Assembly: GCA_050872545.1 (NCBI GenBank)
Contig: JBNMHA010000033.1
Coordinates: 1 to 23,750, forward strand
Length of the DNA: 23,750 nt
Reading direction: 5' to 3'
Source of the DNA: RGIG8597 sp050872545
GTDB taxonomy: Bacteria > Spirochaetota > GWE2-31-10
The notes under the pieces are model-generated. The model ran no database searches and had not been told where the DNA came from. It saw nothing but the letters and a program-made list of their open reading frames with translations. A program made the translations under genes and the position numbers. This document shows positions 21,876-23,750 of the stretch, piece after piece; within the stretch, counting starts at the first letter, position 1; every line of letters begins with the position of its first letter.

Positions 21876-23462
21876 ATGAAAAAATTACTTTGTTTACTGT
21901 CGGTTGTTTGTTTTGCTTTGTGCATATCGTGCGAGAATAAGGGGAAAAATACAGCATTCTATAAAGAAAATAAAACTGACACCGCATATAAAATTTCCGG
22001 AGAATATTCGGAAATTCCTATTAAAGCAAATATTGCTTCCGAGTTGACATTTGCATTTCAGAATATGGCAAGCGGGATAAATCCGTTTTTTGCATCTAAT
22101 GATATGGAAAAGTTTATCAGACAAGCTGCTATGGGAACATTGGTTTTTCGTCATCCGGTATCCGGAAAAATAGTCGGAAATATTGCTGAATCGGTTACTG
22201 TTTCGCCTAATCTTTTGAATGTGGTTTTTACGCTTGATAAAAACAGAAAGTTTTCGGATGGGAAAAATATTACGATTTCCGATATTGAAGCTGATTTTGT
22301 TTTCCTAAAGAACATTCTTAAAACTACAAAAATCGGAGCGGAATTTCTTTCTGCCGGCAATGAAATAAATATTGATTCCACTACAGATACACAGATTACT
22401 TTGTCGTTTTCTCAGGCAGATCCATTTGTTTTGGAACGTCTTGTAAATTTTCCTATAATAAAAAAAGATGAAATAGAAAGAATTACTGATTTCAATGCGA
22501 TTGCGGACAGTCTTAGCTTTACATCTTCCGGGGCATATATGGTTTCGGAAGTGGGAACAGATACGTACAAACTGCGTGTCAATCCGTATTACCAACGAGA
22601 AGATTCTCTCGGAAATTCTTATCCGTATACAGACAGAATAATTTTGAAACATATTTCAAACCGTGAAGATTTGATTCGCCAATTTATTTCCGGAGAAGTT
22701 GATTTGTTTGAAGGCATTGACGGGGAATTTGAACTCCTTTCGGCTGTAATGCAGGGAATGGAAGGACAGAAACGTGTTGTTGATGTCGGTTACAAAAACA
22801 GCAGAATTGTTACTGCGTATAATAATTTTAATGAAAAAAGTTCGGATTACATGAAAAATGCCGGAGTGTGCAGTTTTCTTTCCGGAGTACTTGGAAGTAT
22901 TGCCGATGAGATTCCGCAGCTGACTGCTTTGTCCGGAATATATGACGATACGCCGTTTGCAAAACCACCGGTTCCTAAGCAATTGTTTACCGATGATAGC
23001 GGAAAGCTTGGTTTTAACAATAGTTCAATGAATTTGCAGATTGTTCTTTTTGCCGGAAGTCTTTCTGATAAGATTGAAGATGCGCTGAAGTTTGTGCTTG
23101 ATTCGAACAGTTTAAACTACAGCATTTTGCGTATGCGTGATACGGCGGATTTTATAAACAAAGTTTTTTATGAAAAAGATTATGACATTGCGATGTTTGA
23201 ATATGATTTGTTCCCGGAAGCTTGGGAAACAGATGAACTTTTTGCAGATGCACAGTTTGCCGCCGTTGCTGCGGAAGGCAATGAATTGGCAAAGAAAAAA
23301 ACTCTTAATTATAAGTGGCAGTTTTCGCCTGTTTTTGCACAAAAGCGTTATTTCTTCCTTGATGCAAAGATTAAGAATTTTTATTTCCAGCCTGATTACG
23401 GTTTTTTCTGCGATCCGCTAACATTGAAAATGATTTTTAAATCGGTTGTTGAGCCGCAATAG
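21876..23462 (+). CDS. peptide/nickel-type ABC transporter solute-binding lipoprotein
   Basis: A 528-residue lipoprotein, signal peptide ending ALCISC with cysteine at residue 19. The mature chain has the SBP_bac_5 layout: an opening INPFFASNDMEKFIRQAAMG segment, GKIVGNIAESVTVSPN, FTLDKNRKFSDGKNITISDIEADF, a middle SSGAYMVSEVGTDTYKLRVNPYY, and ISGEVDLFEGID. Such proteins capture peptides or other small solutes outside the cell for an ABC transporter. No permease or ATPase gene is nearby, so it is an orphan or works with a transporter elsewhere. The C-terminal half diverges from the usual family. It lies in the nadCB operon, 15 bases after nadB and 18 before avtA, which could point to a nitrogen, amino acid or NAD-related ligand, but that is inference. 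Confidence 0.82.
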   Translation: MKKLLCLLSVVCFALCISCENKGKNTAFYKENKTDTAYKISGEYSEIPIKANIASELTFAFQNMASGINPFFASNDMEKFIRQAAMGTLVFRHPVSGKIVGNIAESVTVSPNLLNVVFTLDKNRKFSDGKNITISDIEADFVFLKNILKTTKIGAEFLSAGNEINIDSTTDTQITLSFSQADPFVLERLVNFPIIKKDEIERITDFNAIADSLSFTSSGAYMVSEVGTDTYKLRVNPYYQREDSLGNSYPYTDRIILKHISNREDLIRQFISGEVDLFEGIDGEFELLSAVMQGMEGQKRVVDVGYKNSRIVTAYNNFNEKSSDYMKNAGVCSFLSGVLGSIADEIPQLTALSGIYDDTPFAKPPVPKQLFTDDSGKLGFNNSSMNLQIVLFAGSLSDKIEDALKFVLDSNSLNYSILRMRDTADFINKVFYEKDYDIAMFEYDLFPEAWETDELFADAQFAAVAAEGNELAKKKTLNYKWQFSPVFAQKRYFFLDAKIKNFYFQPDYGFFCDPLTLKMIFKSVVEPQ

Positions 23463-23480
23463 TTTTTTTAGGAGAATTTC

Positions 23481-23750
23481 ATGTTTCAAATTTCCTCATT
23501 TGGTGAAAAATTTGGGAAAGTAACCGGAATCGGTGAGTTGATGAATGATATAGGCGATGCAATGCAGAAGCCGGATGAAGCAATTCTTATGGGCGGCGGC
23601 AATCCTGCAAGAATTCCCGAAATGCAGAAAGTTTTTTGTTCATTGTTGGGTAAAATTGCCGATACGGATAATTTCGGAAAGATTATCAGTTCTTACGACA
23701 GTCCGCAGGGAAATGAAGACTTTTTGCAAAAAACAGCAGAGTATTTTCAT
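23481..23750 (+). CDS. avtA: valine-pyruvate aminotransferase, partial (N-terminal 90 residues)
   Basis: The gene runs off the window end; 90 residues are visible. They match the beginning of AvtA-type PLP-dependent aminotransferases: FGEKFGKVTGIGELMNDIGD, then MGGGNPARIPEMQ, and the later SSYDSPQGNEDFL. AvtA transfers the amino group between valine or other donors and pyruvate. The PLP lysine lies beyond the window. AGGAG at 23470-23474 is 6 bases before the ATG. It appears to belong to the nadC-nadB-SBP transcript. Identity rests on the N-terminal match from memory of the E. coli protein and would be settled by the rest of the gene. Confidence 0.8.
   Translation, partial: MFQISSFGEKFGKVTGIGELMNDIGDAMQKPDEAILMGGGNPARIPEMQKVFCSLLGKIADTDNFGKIISSYDSPQGNEDFLQKTAEYFH

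Overview
The window is AT-rich (roughly 38-40% GC by eye) and most likely comes from a host-associated spirochaete, probably a gut or oral Treponema. This is inferred, not proven. It rests on several large lipoproteins with relaxed lipoboxes, a FadL/UPF0164-like outer-membrane barrel, and a DprA/MgtC/TPR-lipoprotein neighbourhood. The first 9.6 kb looks different. It is a run of small accessory genes of a kind common in gut Firmicutes, which suggests acquired DNA.

Region 1 (1-9589, all + strand) is the accessory region. It begins with an XRE regulator, a DUF1275 (YoaK-type) membrane protein and a double-GNAT protein. From 2865, behind a promoter with a palindromic operator, come a SAM methyltransferase, an L-2-amino-thiazoline-4-carboxylate hydrolase-like protein and a small membrane protein. 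An LCM-type methyltransferase, an ICMT-type membrane methyltransferase, a flavodoxin/ferredoxin (EFR1) protein, a PAP2 phosphatase overlapping another methyltransferase, and a PAT-like GNAT follow. Gene debris lies between the intact genes: a DUF2812 pseudogene with two in-frame stops (406-759), a truncated YjdF/DUF2992 gene (6698-6789), and a GNAT pair that appears to have fused by losing a stop codon.

Region 2 (9699-19258, all - strand) reads from right to left. A cobalamin-type radical SAM protein, a 565-residue lipoprotein and an outer-membrane barrel form one tight run. A 14-bp inverted repeat follows. A TPR lipoprotein, dprA and mgtC form a second run. Last come two phage-type DNA-binding genes (KilA-N, then ORF6N with a PLD-like tail), each broken by an apparent +1 base in a G run. 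A palindromic intergenic repeat (9604-9656) marks the convergent junction with region 1.

Region 3 (19440-23750, + strand) is a NAD-biosynthesis operon, nadC-nadB. It continues with 15-18 bp gaps into an orphan peptide-type ABC solute-binding lipoprotein and a partial avtA (valine-pyruvate aminotransferase). The divergent region 19259-19439 holds back-to-back extended -10 promoters, an inverted repeat and a 10-bp direct repeat. No nadA, rRNA, tRNA, CRISPR array or insertion sequence was seen.
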